Assembly: GCA_021464415.1 (NCBI GenBank)
Contig: CM038468.1
Coordinates: 62,265,220 to 62,329,219 of the forward strand
Reading direction: 5' to 3'
DNA from: Lonicera japonica
Taxonomy: Eukaryota; Streptophyta; Magnoliopsida; Dipsacales; Caprifoliaceae
DNA length: 64,000 nt
Shown: positions 36,198-47,861 of the stretch, piece by piece
How the letters are laid out: every line of letters starts with the position of its first letter
How positions within the stretch are numbered: the stretch's first letter is position 1
Translations under genes and position numbers: made by a program
Notes under the pieces: generated by a model
Told to the model about the DNA's origin: nothing
Database searches by the model: none
Seen by the model: the letters and a program-made list of their open reading frames with translations, nothing else

Positions 36198-37796
36198 GAC
36201 CATCTGCAACGCACTTGGTAAATGGCAGGGTAAAAATACAAAGTTAACATATACTCGCCTGCACCGCAAAATGGGTAAAACGCCACATCACCAACTCACC
36301 CTATCTCACGATGTACAGAACATCGTGCCAATCCCACCCCCACGATACTCTCTCCATCGTGCCATTGCTGCTAATAACGGCTCCTCCCAACAGCTATTTC
36401 CCTTTAAACGGCACAATTTTTTCCTATTTATACATTTTGCCTTCAATGTTTACATTTCATCCATCTCTCATACATATATGTTTATTTACATCTCATACAT
36501 ACAGACCCACGAATTCATGAAATAAATAACCAAGGTGGAATACTGCAATAGGAAATTTTTGCTACAAGATCAAGGTACAATTTCTTGAATTAATTTTATT
36601 ATTTATCTGCTTAATATTATTATATATGTTTATAAATAATTTAATTAATTAACTATATGTTTATAATTAATCTGCTAATAACGGCTCATACATATATGTT
36701 TATAATTAATTAACTTTACTCAATGTATTTATTTAATATCATTATTTATATGATAAATAATTTGTGCGTTAAATATAGCATCATATTATCATGTCTAATG
36801 AAAAAAAATGAACTTCAAAAGAAATAAAATCAAAAATTTTCAACTATTTAGTTTTGTATTTGATTTTTTTACGAATGTATTTGCTTATTATTGTTTATTT
36901 GTTTAATATATTTGTCTATAATTAATTTGTATTGGTCAATTTAAGACTTTAATATTAGAACACTTATGTAAGTTAATTAGTTTGTATAAATAACATCCTA
37001 TTATCACTTAATAGTATGAAAGGTTCCTTAACACGTATAATGAAATAAATTATCTCTGTAAAAAAATATTTTTCCTCATTTTATTATTCTGTTTTGTATT
37101 GGAAATTATTTTTATTTTACAAAAAATAAATTTAACTCTTTCAAAAATTTAAATAATCAAAAATATTTTATTGTGTTCTTCGATGTAAAACTTCGGGTTG
37201 CTCATGGTATTTGACAGTAATCACTTGCCACAGGCTATCCAAAGATTGATTAGTACCTTGAATTGGATCAACGCTTACATTAAGATAAGCACGACATAAA
37301 GCTTCATCTTCAAAAACTTGGATATTTGCTTCTCGATTTTTATACATAATTAAAAAAAAATAAAACTTGTATACATATAAAATAGAAATTGCAGGTGCAA
37401 TTAAATGAGAAAAGAAGAGTAAATAAAAACAACCAAATTATTTATAGTTGAATATGTGGAAGTTTGAAAATATTGGGGGGTATTTATAGTTTCTAAAAGT
37501 TGAAAGATCCGTTAAAAGGTAACGGCAAAGTTTTTGAAATTCAAAAATGGCCTCACCCTCACATGATGGAATGTACATCGTGTGATGATGACTGGACATC
37601 ACACGATATACAGAACATCGTGCGTGTGTGTGTCAGCTCCTCACGACATTCTCTCCATCGCGGGTCAGAAATGTTTGTCGCCTTCCAACTTTACCATTTC
37701 TATACCATTTTAGCATCTCATTTAACTAATTACCATTCGCGCTGCACATTTAAAAAAGGTAAAATTACAATTTTAACAACCGCACTGCAGATGGTC
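36198..37796 (-). mobile_element. PIF/Harbinger element with 3-bp TTA duplication
   Basis: The ends GACCATCTGCAACGCA and (reversed) GACCATCTGCAGTGCG are terminal inverted repeats, flanked by TTA on both sides (36195-36197 and 37797-37799), the 3-bp duplication typical of PIF/Harbinger. The interior has a minus-strand ORF1-like coding remnant (37168-37347) but no transposase. At both ends the CGATGTACAGAACATCG-type palindrome occurs, which is shared with the neighbouring element 37835-38250. Confidence 0.7.
37168..37347 (-). pseudogene. Harbinger ORF1-like (Myb/SANT, NAM-associated) remnant
   Basis: A 59-residue reading frame contains EDEALCRAYLNVSVDPIQGT, NQSLDSLW and YHEQPEVLHRRT. This resembles the trihelix/SANT-like start of the PIF/Harbinger ORF1 accessory protein, which binds DNA and partners the transposase (usual pattern EED..L..AW...S.D...GT.Q....FW). 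The C-terminal part is gone, so it is a remnant inside the element 36198-37796. The family assignment is from memory of the motif. Confidence 0.5.
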
Positions 37797-37834
37797 TTAG
37801 AAGCATGTTTTCACACACACACACATATCTATAA

Positions 37835-38250
37835 GACCATCTGCAATGTATAAGGTAAAATGGTAAGGATATTTACAATTTTAGCAATTCTCTCTCTGCA
37901 ATGCGTATGGGGTAAAAGACACATCACGCCTCTCGCGATGGACTGTACGTCGTGCCCATGCCCCGTCAGCGTAGCTCACGATGTTCAGAACATCGCGCGG
38001 TGATGACTGTACATCACGCGATGTTCAGAACATCGCGCGGTGATGACTGTACATTACGCGATGTTCAGAACATCGCGCGGGTCATTGTCAGGTGCTCGCG
38101 ATGTAGACTTCATCGTGGGATAGAATTGTTTGTCTCCCCCCGCTTTTACCATTTCTCTATCATTTTAGCAAGCCATTTTAACTTATAGCATATGCGCTGT
38201 GCGCTAAAAAGGCTAATTTTACCTATTTAACCCATGCATTAGAGATGGTC
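37835..38250. mobile_element. Tourist-like MITE (PIF/Harbinger), 416 bp
   Basis: The ends GACCATCTGCAATG and (reversed) GACCATCTCTAATGCA are flanked by TAA at 37832-37834 and 38251-38253. It shares terminal and subterminal sequences with the larger element 36198-37796 only 35 bp away. The centre holds a tandem palindromic array (37977-38083). Confidence 0.8.
37977..38083. repeat. Three tandem copies of a 43-bp unit with a palindrome
   Basis: Each unit contains CGATGTTCAGAACATCG, a perfect palindrome around a central A, followed by CGCGGTGATGACTGTACAT (the third unit diverges after CGCGG). The period is about 43 bp. The units are GC-rich within an AT-rich region. Confidence 0.9.
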
Positions 38251-38760
38251 TAATAACAAAAGAGAGTTGTTTTTGAATCCACTAAATAATGCGCCCAAAT
38301 AAAAAAGCAATCCCTAACGTCCAAAATTTAGGATATCCCTGGCCACTCATTTACCATTTTCTCTTACCTTTATTAACCCACCACACCTTTCATATTCACT
38401 TCTCCGATCTCTCTTTTCTCTCTCTACACTCCCTCACGCAAGCTCTTTCATAAAGCTTTCACTACCGGCCAGCACACTACACCTTTCCGTTGCCTTCCAC
38501 CACCATCTCACAACCAAAGAAGATTTCGGAATATTAAGAAGCTGAACTCTGTCTCGCTTATACGCACCCACCGCAGCGACGTCGATCAACAGCAGCAAAG
38601 AGCGATTGATAACTGCTCTACCTCCATCCCCACGCTGATAACAACACTACAAGGTACGAAAATACGGATAGCTTTAATGTCTATGCTCTTCATCTTTCAT
38701 TTTGGAGTTAGGGCTTTTCAAAGTTAGAATAACAAAATATGGCTAGCTAAAGAGAGAGAC

Positions 38761-38931
38761 CAATCAATGATAATAGGTGTTGATGTTTCTGCTGCTTTTG
38801 CTAAAATCTGATCAAGTTGCTCACAATCATTAATGGCTTCCATCTCTACAAAAGAGGGTCTTGATAAATCTAGCAAAAATGCCTCTGCTCTCAAATTTCT
38901 CTTTTTCACTCCCTTTTTACCTCCAGTTTTT
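38761..38931 (-). pseudogene. Captured exon of a thioredoxin-like (WCRKC/TRX-like 3) gene
   Basis: The frame between an acceptor-like TATTGTAG (38932-38939) and a donor-like GTCTCT (38755-38760) encodes KKRNLRAEAF, LLDLSRPSFVEMEAIND and CEQLDQILAKAAE, then TSTPIIIDW. This matches the segment just before the active site of Arabidopsis WCRKC thioredoxins (DLSRP..VEM..I.....LD.IL....PI.IDWM). The active-site WCRKC and everything after it are absent; the DNA beyond IIIDW is unrelated. It is a one-exon fragment inside a Helitron, so a pseudogene. Whether it was captured from a live chloroplast thioredoxin-like gene of this genome is inference. Confidence 0.65.
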
Positions 38932-39206
38932 CTACAATAAAAATGAAACCCATAATTTGATGTTGATCACTGTGGTGGGTTTCTCTATACAATATTGACA
39001 TTTCTTTCTTTTTTCAGTATCTCTCTGTTTTGTTTTGTTTTTTGAAGAATAGAGACCTAAAAGGAGATAAGGTATTTTAGGAGATAAGTTTATATTTGAG
39101 TTGAAATTGGTGATTGAACATTGCTTTTTTGATGTTTAAAATTGATTTGTTATTTCTTGATTATATCTGTAATTGTTTTTGAAGAAAATGGAGAAGGGAT
39201 TGAGAG

Positions 39207-39303
39207 AAAAGAAAAGCTCAGCTGGAGGCTGAGTTAGAAAATGAGAGTGGACAGAGGAAGTTTGTAGGGGCCACAAAGAGGAAGGTGAGAAGGCCAACTA
39301 ATG
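39207..39303 (+). pseudogene. Possible second captured exon, unidentified
   Basis: An open frame reads EKRKAQLEAELENESGQ, then RKFVGATKRKVRRPTNG, and ends at a donor-like GGTAATTT. Its GC and codon-like composition stands out from the AT-rich surroundings. It is charged and helix-prone. I do not recognise the family, and it may be chance. Confidence 0.3.
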
Positions 39304-41424
39304 GTAATTTACGAATTTGTGGCAAAATGCATTATTAGTATAATTTATCTTCTAAATTAGTCTAATTTGTTTTTTTTAAATATAAATTTAGGTTTTTCTT
39401 CTAGAAATTTATGATAAAGATTGGGTATACTTTTTTTTTTGGTAAAATTTAGAATAATCTTTACGTATGCTCATATTTGTTGTATTTTATATTTGTGGGG
39501 GCTTCAAACTGAAATTTTTGACCAATATTCAAGTACTTGGATTTACACTGGGCAATGATTTTATTTAATATTTGGTTACTTAATATTGGCGATTTACATT
39601 CTGGAAACCTAGGTTATTTTCTTTTCGTTAGTACCTCTCTCCATGATTAATTTGAGATTTTTATGCTAATTTAAAATCTTTTCTTGCAAACTGTTGTTAG
39701 TGTTGATAAATTTTAGGTCAATTATTAATATTTTGGTTAGTAGCTGATGAGTTCAGTTTTATTCATCTCTTTGTTTTCATTAGCTTTTCCTTAAGGCTTT
39801 TCATGTTTGGGGATTGTTCTAAAATTAATATGTTTAGTGTTTCTAAAATAAAATTTATGGGTTAGCATCAAGTAATTTTTCTTATTTTATTGGCGAGTCT
39901 CATTTATATTATTTTCTTATTTCTACTGAACTAAGATTCTACATATGATGGCTACCTCAGTGGTCTCTTTTCATTTCTATCACCAATCATTTTTCATGTT
40001 TATTGCGCTCATGGAACTTCATTTATGATGCTTAATTAGTTTTATTATTTGTAGGACTTTCGAATGCTATTTATAAGATCCTTAACATTTTTAATTTGTT
40101 TTATTAGAAAACTTAAAACAAAGCTTTCCATGATAAAGGGTCTAACAGGTCACCTAAATTCGTCAAGGGTAAACCTGTAACCAATTCTTGATCAAGAGGA
40201 CGCCACAAGCTATTATTGACAGAGAAAGGAATCAAACTTGGCTGAGGTAAGGCCAACATTTTTGAACAAAAGATCATTCTAATTTAATCAATTATTCTTT
40301 CGATCTATTTATAGTTTTATACTAATCATTTTTTTATAATACTACTTTTTGTTTTACTTTAATCATTTTGTTTTAATAGCACTCTTTTTTTAAAATATCG
40401 AAAGAAGTAGTTTATTTTTTGTTTTACTTTAATCATTTTGTTATAGTCTACTTTTTAAATAGCTTAATTAACATTTTTTGTTGTAATTCTTTCATGTTTC
40501 TGTTTTAGTAAAACAAAATTTCTTATGTCATTTTTGTAAATAAGTGATTTATTAAGGAGTAAAGATAAAGTAGGACTATTAATTTAAGATGAAGATAGCA
40601 CTCCCCCCCAATGTTTGCTTTGCTTTTCCTTTGTTCATGTCTTTTTTTCATTTCACACTATTACGTGCTAATAACGTTTATATTATCACAATTTATATAA
40701 GTGGTGAACCTAATCGAGGTGCACACATTCAATTCAAATTAAGAGTCTTAATTTTCCTATGTCTTTTATAGTTGTCGTTTATGAGGATTACCATTGCTAA
40801 GAATTCTTGAAGGGCAATAAATCTACATTTTTACATTATTTTTCTTTGCATGCAGGTCTTACATGAAAGAACATGTAGAAGTTACAAAGCTAATGTAAAT
40901 ATCAGAGGTAAAGTCATAAAATCCTATTATTTATCATGCTCGAAATTCAATAACAATTTATATGTTTTGTATTGTGCCATGTTTATTGGATGGATATTTT
41001 ATCTTTTTCTTTTCTTTGTAAAACATTAAATATATTGCTATTTCATTGTTGGGTTATTTTGTCCTTTTGAGTTTATGTCTTGGTCAAAAGTTATGCCGGT
41101 AGCCCATTAGCCTTTTACAATTCATGTAACGTTATATGTAACTACAGCTTATATGCTGCATATTTTGTTTCCCTTTTAATTTGTATGTGTTCTAAATTTA
41201 TGTACAATATTTGAATGTTTACATTGGATTTTGATTCTCATTAGCTTTTCTTTCGGGCTTTTCATGTTTTAGGATTTTATCAGCAATGCCCCCATTTATT
41301 AGCAATTTATATGTTTGTTAGGGTGTCATCTTTGTATAACAAAGATTTATTTTTTTGTTCATGTTCTGGTACGTAGTGGTTACACGAATTAAGCCATAGT
41401 GCCATCGGCACGGGTTACCCCTAG

Positions 41425-42029
41425 TATATATATATATTATACATATGTAGCGGAGAAGCTAGGAATTAGACCAATGAAAGGAAAAATTTAATCGAAAATC
41501 AAAACACACTAAATCATATTTAAAACCATAAAATTTGAATGCAAACGTAATAGTATTAATTATAAAGAAACAAAACTAATATTATGCAAGTATTCAAGAA
41601 ATAAAATAATCCCTAATTTTTAAAAGTAAATTTGAAAAATATACTTATGAAATAGAGAAGTGGTGGCGGGCGAATGGCTGTGGTGGTGGCATTGTAGTGG
41701 TCGGCCGTTGGCTAGTGTGTAGATAAAGAAAGCTTAGACATGTGAGTGAAGAAATGGTGAAGCATTCAAACACAGGCAATAAGAAGAGGAAATGAGAGAA
41801 ATGAGTCTCTGGCAGGCAGCAGCTGAATTTAATTAATTAGGTTTGCTGTTTACAAATTGTTCTGTAAGTTTTGCCCCTTACAATTAGATCTCCTAAAGTT
41901 TATTTTTATACACATAAGTCCTTAAAATTTTTATTTTTATTTTTTTTTCAAAAAATGCCCTAAACCAAGGTGGGCACCAACCCCCATGCTCCCACACAGC
42001 TTCACCCCTGTATATATGTTTATACGAAA
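41425..42029. other. Intergenic repeat patch
   Basis: The stretch 41440-42010 starts with GCGGAGAAGCTAGGAATT and ends with CCCCCATGCTCCCACAC, a pattern typical of dispersed plant repeats. Its right half is related to 1320-1500. No gene. Confidence 0.4.
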
Positions 42030-42245
42030 ATTTTTAAGTACATATCAATCCGTACGGACCAAACATTTTTACGAGGAAAAAAGGTCATAAAAAGCCTGGT
42101 CCGTACCAGAAACATAGAGAATGTTTCTGGTACAGATCGAGCATTTTTACATTGCTTTTCCGTCAAAATATTGGGATTTTTACTCCCCCATCCTTTTGGG
42201 CACATGGACACAACACAAAATCGCCGTAAAAAGGTTTCCGTGTAA
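42030..42245. repeat. Small MITE-like repeat with hairpin
   Basis: Perfect arms GTACCAGAAACAT (42103-42115) and ATGTTTCTGGTAC (42121-42133) around AGAGA form the core. Weaker inverted similarity (CATTTTTAC, CCGTAC/GTACAG) extends outward. Non-coding. Confidence 0.55.
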
Positions 42246-43399
42246 CTAAATTGATTTGGTTGAACTAATTTGTATTAATAAAACAAAAATTGGTTTTATT
42301 GAATTAATTAATTCCTTATTTTATTTTCTTTATAGTGCAAAATGAGAACCTATGTCAAATTATGGAATAATCGTTTATGTTATGAAATTATGTTTTGGAA
42401 TTATTTAGCTTTATATGATTAATATTCTTATTATGATTAATTTAGTAAGATTATTTTGGTAATTACTAAACTAGCCCAAATTTAAATTAATGAATATTAA
42501 TAAAATAATATATTACTATTTTATTTAATAAGTCATATTAAGACTAGTTTGGTAGCAACTAAATTGGTCTGACCAGTATGGTTTCTATTAAATTAAATAA
42601 GTAATTAATTAGCAATTAATTATGACTATAGATGCCTATAAATTGTTAAGATTATTTATGGTATTATTGTATTTATTTATTTATCTGAAATTATCCTTTA
42701 AAGATAATCAATTTTAATGATTAAATAAATATTATGTAGTTTAATCTATTATTATTTAATTAAATAGTTATAGGTTATCCAAAGATAACGTACTTAGTTA
42801 AATTAATATTTTTTACTTAATTATGTTTTATATAAATATATTTAAGCACCATAATCAGCATTTTATGTCTTTACCCAAAAGAGAGCCATAGTTATACACT
42901 GTATTCATATAAACTTTATTGATATATGTGTTGTTTGACTGAAATCATTAATGTGATGTCATTTTCTTTTTCTTATAAAAAATTGATTATTGTAGTATTT
43001 ACCACTAAATTTATTTATTCGTATGGTTCATCTATTTCAGTCTTTAACTTACCAGAATGGTTAGAGCAGGTTCAATTCACCTTGGGAGTGTTAGACTTAG
43101 ATTAATCACTCCAAATGAATGAGTATGCTGTAACAATTTAAAGTAGTATTAAGAAAAAATCTCTCCGTAAAGCTTGGGAAAGATAGAACATATTGATTGT
43201 CAAGTTCTTGCGAATTACTGTTCTAAACAATATCAAAATCACACTCCCTAAAATTGATAATGCAATGGAATATATGCAAAACTTAAAAAGTTGCTTTTGT
43301 ACTGCTTGATTAAGCCAAAATATTGCATTTTTATACATATTTATATAGCTCAATAAGCATGAATTTGATTCTAATTATCCTAAATTATTAATAATTGAG
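42246..43399. other. AT-rich intergenic DNA
   Basis: No gene or element border seen. Confidence 0.4.
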
Positions 43400-44903
43400 T
43401 TTTAATTATGAAATAAGATATTAAGTTTGTTTCTAGTGCATTTTAGCCTTTTTACATGATAAAAATGAATAAGAACAAATCAAGAAGTAAATTCCCTAAA
43501 AATTAGTCATTGTTGGTCAAATTCAGAGCTAAATTGAGTTCAAGAAGTGAACCGAAAAAAAATTCCAAGCTCAAGCATGAAGAGGGTGGATGAAAGAGAT
43601 TAAGAGAAGTCGATAAATTATCCTAAGTAAAAAAAGGTCATTTGAATCAATTCGAAAAATTTTCGGTTGAATAAGAAATCCACCGAGCACAACGCTTATG
43701 TTCCAGCCAATCCTGATATTTATCCTTGCCAAATTTGAAAAAAACTCCAGAAATAAAAGTTGTAGAGTTCTGAATTATCTACGTGTAGGCAAAAACCTTG
43801 CATTAATCAAAATTTAGAGCGCAAAGTTATGGTTGAAATACGAATAGTGCGCTGGAGGAGCAGATTCTAGCGCGAATGAATAAGGTGATTGAAGTTGCAA
43901 GAAATTATTGAAAGTGGACCTAGCCCAGATGGATGGCATAAGTTGCATTTATGTTATAGATCTTGTGCTTGATACATGGCTCATGCAACTTTATTTTTAT
44001 AGAGTTAATTCTATGTAAATGTGTACCATAAATGATGCATATGTGCCACATGCAATCAGGTTTCTAATATATATACATACCATCAAAAGCAACCACAAAT
44101 TATCAACACAGCCGTGCCCTCTCTTTCTCTCTCTCTCCATTCTTTATTTTTTTTTCTTTATTTAATTTTTGTTCTACACATTAAGGATTTGTTTTGTATC
44201 GCTTCTACTAGTTTTATTTGGTGTTTATTTGGGAGTTAGAGATGAAATATTCAAGTACAATTTTGAAGATTAATTTTTAGATTTAATTATTGGTTTACGC
44301 GTGCACTTCAATTCAAAATTCATAATTTATTTACTGCTTTGTTAATTATTAGTATAAATTTTGCATGTTTATGATGTTATTTATATTTCAATTTATGAAT
44401 TTATATGTGCTATTTTATTTAATTAATTTATTGTCCATGAATTTATTATATATGTTTGATTAGTTCGTTAGTTAAGGGTCCGTAAGGAATGGGTATGCCG
44501 ACGCGACAATTTTCCGGATCCGAATTCAATTATAATTAATTTTTTATAGGTTAATAGATCATTATAAATTTGATTTTTATTAAATTATTATCCTAGTATG
44601 CTAATTATCTTTTCGACAAAAGAGTCAAACTAGTTTTAATCGTTGTTTTAGGCGTAAATCCTAACCGGTTGACTTAGAGAGCGGTCTTGTCGACATCTCA
44701 TTATAAATTAATTTTTCAAACCCGAATTCAATTATACTTAATTTTTTATAAGTTAATAGGTCATTATAAATCTTATTTTTATTAAATTATTATTCTAATT
44801 CTAATTATATTTCCGACAAAAGAATCAAATTAGTTTCAATTGTTGTTTTTGGCGTAAACCCTAATCGGTTGACTTAGAGAGCGGTCTTGTGAACACCTCA
44901 TTT

Positions 44904-46962
44904 TGTGACCACCGCAAGAATCCCGATCTCTAAAGAAATGAATATGCATGCTTGCACGAACATCCATAGATGCATACGTACACTATACATGTGATACATG
45001 TCAAAGAAAGAAGCCAAAAATATATTCATATGAGAAGTTATGAGAATTACCAGAAACTACTATAACCGAAAACCGTTAAGACTTTTTGAAATTTGTGAAA
45101 AAAAAGTTTCCCGTTTCTAATCATCCTCAAAATTTTAAGTTTATTAGACATTTCCACAATGAGCAACATATCCAAAAATCCGTTCGATTTGACGCCCGAA
45201 TCGCTAGAAATTTAAAAAATCAGGAGTTAACTTCGGGTAATCAAAAGGGGACCTTCTCGAAATCTAAATGAGCTAGAATTTGGTCAGTAAACAGCCTGTA
45301 TCATGGGAAATAACATACTAAAAAATCATATTAATCCGACAATTCATTTAACGGGAATCGCAAAAAGCCGCCCACGGATACATTCCCCAAAGGGTGTGTC
45401 CCCATGACACACAAGGTGTGTGGCATGGGGACAAACCCCTTAGGGGGTTTGTCCGTAGACAAACATTTCCAATCCGATTGCGCTGATTTTCTCGTATCGA
45501 TACTTCCTGAACTCTTAAAATCCTAAAATTTTGTGGAGAGTTAGGAAATCATATAGGGGGTAATATATTCAAAAATCAGTTTGATATGATGGCCAGATCT
45601 CCAAAAATTCAAAAAACCAAAAATTTAGCTCGGAAAATCAAGAGGAGGCCTTCCCGAAGTCCAAAAATTCTGAAATTTGGTTAGTAGGTAGGTTTTATCA
45701 TGGGTAACAACATGCTAAAAAAATAGATCAATTTGATATTTTGTTTGGCCGAAATTATAAAAATCGTCGCATGTTAGACATGCGTTTATTCGTGGACAAA
45801 CATAGGATGTTTGTCCGTAGATGAAAATCCTTAGATCTGTGTCTGCAGACAAATATAAGATGTTTGACCACAAACGAACATCCTAGGATTTGCGTCCGCA
45901 GACAAACAATTCTAGGCCCAACCCATTAATTATTTTACAGATATAAATACACCTGCACAGACCCCATTTGAAACATCAGTTGGCTTTGGGACTTCGGTAA
46001 CAGTACTCTAAAATAGTATTCTACTATTTTTAAGGCTCTCGAGTATTTTTTATCTCAGTCCGGCTTTAATTTTTTATCTCTATTTATTTTATCAGTTATA
46101 ATTAATTAATCGCACGTAGAAATTGTTGTTTATCTCAAAATTCGTTAATATTTTATATTTAAGCCCTATTTTCAAAACCAAATGCGTGGAATGAGCTAAA
46201 ACCATTTTTAAACATATTTTAACTGTTAATTTTAGAAAATTTTAGTTTTAATAGTTTCGATCCACGAAGGAATCAATACATGTTTGTACTCGGTTTAATT
46301 TATAAATCGCGGTGCTTACCTAAATATTTAATATGAGAGAACTAGATTCGTTAATGTCGATTTAAATTATTAAATTATGGTACACTATTGACGAACAAAT
46401 CTAGATGATTGCTGAATATCAGATTTTAAATCAAATTAGCTTCCGAAAAGCCCTAAAGCTTTCCAAAAAACATCCGTTTCGCTATCTATTATTATTAAAA
46501 TCATCTTTCAAATCACACATACACTAATTTTTAAAATCGAATGGCAAATTATGAAACACTTGATTTCCATTCCCACCCCAAAATCATGTTTTTCTAAAAT
46601 TACGGGATGGTGCGCGATAACATCAATAAGCATGCGAATATTCGATTATAATTCCACGCATATCTTACTCAGTGACCGAAATGGTGAATTGGATGCCTAA
46701 CACCTTCCCGATTCATAACTTAATCCCCGAACATTTGAATCAACTGGTTTCACAATAATCGTGTTTAAAAGATCATTTAATTCATAAATGTTCATCTTTT
46801 ATACATACTTTTGTTTGTTTAGTAAAAAAAAATGGCGACTCTGATTCCTTTTTCAAATCGCCACATTTTCTCTATAATAAAACAAATTGTTTTCTAAATA
46901 AATCGAAAAAATTGGAGGAATCGCCGTCAATAGGGCCGGCGTCGAAAGTGCGGGTTCTCACA
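44904..46962 (+). mobile_element. Solo LTR, ~2.06 kb, Gypsy-like
   Basis: Begins TGTGACCACC and ends GGTTCTCACA, with TGTGA/TCACA inverted tips. The flanking pentamers are CATTT (44899-44903) and TATTT (46963-46967), a target duplication with one C-to-T change. The region near 46830 contains AAATGGCGACTCTG, resembling 3'-LTR/primer-site junctions of some plant Gypsy elements. It contains two diverged ~430-bp tandem copies (about 45080-45500 and 45500-45930) and strong hairpins. No internal genes, so it is probably a solo LTR. Confidence 0.6.
45397..45433. repeat. 16-bp hairpin in LTR
   Basis: TGTCCCCATGACACAC, loop AAGGT, GTGTGGCATGGGGACA: 15 of 16 pairs match. It is followed by GGTTTGTCC and GTTTGTCCGTAGACAAAC palindromic motifs. 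These are GC-rich in an AT-rich LTR. Confidence 0.85.
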
Positions 46963-47861
46963 TATTTATACTCTCTAAATTAATTGATTTTGTATCTTTA
47001 TAATTTTAAATTAGAGTGCGCTGTTTTTTGTAGTAATTTTAATCCTTACTTTTTGATACTAAAATCGCAAATTTTGTGTTTTCACGGCCCGTTTTAGTTC
47101 AAATTTGATTTCAATTACGTTTTAACCTATTTGAATTAAATTTTCATAATTACTTAACTTTTCCAAACTCACTTTTCATAAAAAGGTTTTGTAGTGTTAA
47201 GCACTACTTCAGTTTAATAAATAAGTGTTTTCGGTAAAATTAAGTAATTCGAATTGATTCCATAATTAGTATCGGTACGTATAGTTTATGTCACGCATGA
47301 ATTATTTCAAAAAATACGAGTTTATTAGATCAATTAGCTCGTGGATAGTAGACTGATTTTTTTAAAAAAATTAATTAGAAAATAATTTTTGATCCATCGA
47401 ATTGCCCGTTGTATTTGCCTAAAACTTATGGATACCCCTAGCGCTTTTTATTCTTAATTTTAATTAAAGTTTTTAACGTATTTAATTAATTTAGTACTCT
47501 ATTTTTAGTGTTTATTTTATTTAGCTTTATTCTATGTTCTTCTTATGCTATTTTAGTTTCCTTTAGGATAATAATGTTTTGCTACCTTTAGGATTAATTT
47601 TAATTGTCTGTTTTATTTAATTTTACTGCCACTAGCTATTTTAGTTATCAATCTACATTCATTTTTCTCCATATTTCATCTTTTCTTTATTTTTCTCATC
47701 TTTCTCTTAAAAGAAACCTTCCTAACTCAAAAACTATCCTCTTCCCCGTGGATCGACCTCGGACCGAGTATTTATTACTTGACCGATCATCTGCACTTGG
47801 GTGTAATAACTCGCGTTGTTTTTGCTGAGTCACTGCCGATAAGTATTTTATAAGAAAATTA

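Larger units (their letters stand above)
38278..41424 (+). mobile_element. Helitron carrying a captured gene fragment, ~3.1 kb
   Basis: The 3' end is a hairpin GTGCC-ATC-GGCAC, then GGGTTACCC and CTAG at 41421-41424, followed by T. A plausible 5' end TCCACTAAATAAT starts at 38278, preceded by A. This matches Helitron insertion between A and T without target duplication. There is no Rep/helicase, so it is non-autonomous. It carries a minus-strand exon of a WCRKC-type thioredoxin-like gene (38761-38931) and a possible second exon at 39207-39303. The 5' border is less certain than the 3' border. Confidence 0.55.
43400..47820 (+). mobile_element. Non-coding retroelement relic (copy 2), split by an LTR
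   Basis: Shares ordered landmarks with 17600-20280: CCAGAAATAAAAGTTGTAGA (~43748), GGGTCCGTAAGG (~44479), GTCACGCATG (~47290), TTATGGATACCCCTAGCG (~47427), and GGATCGACCTCGGACCGAG with CTTGACCGATCATCTGCACT (47750-47797). A 2.06-kb LTR (44904-46962) interrupts it. Two ~200-bp tandem copies (44505-44700 and 44705-44900, with GGTTGACTTAGAGAGCGGTC) lie just before the insertion. No coding domains. Confidence 0.5.

Noticed and set aside
37977..38083. CRISPR-like look of the regularly spaced palindromic repeats
   Set aside because: Only three units, spacers are themselves repeated, plant nuclear context, and the array sits inside a Tourist-like MITE.
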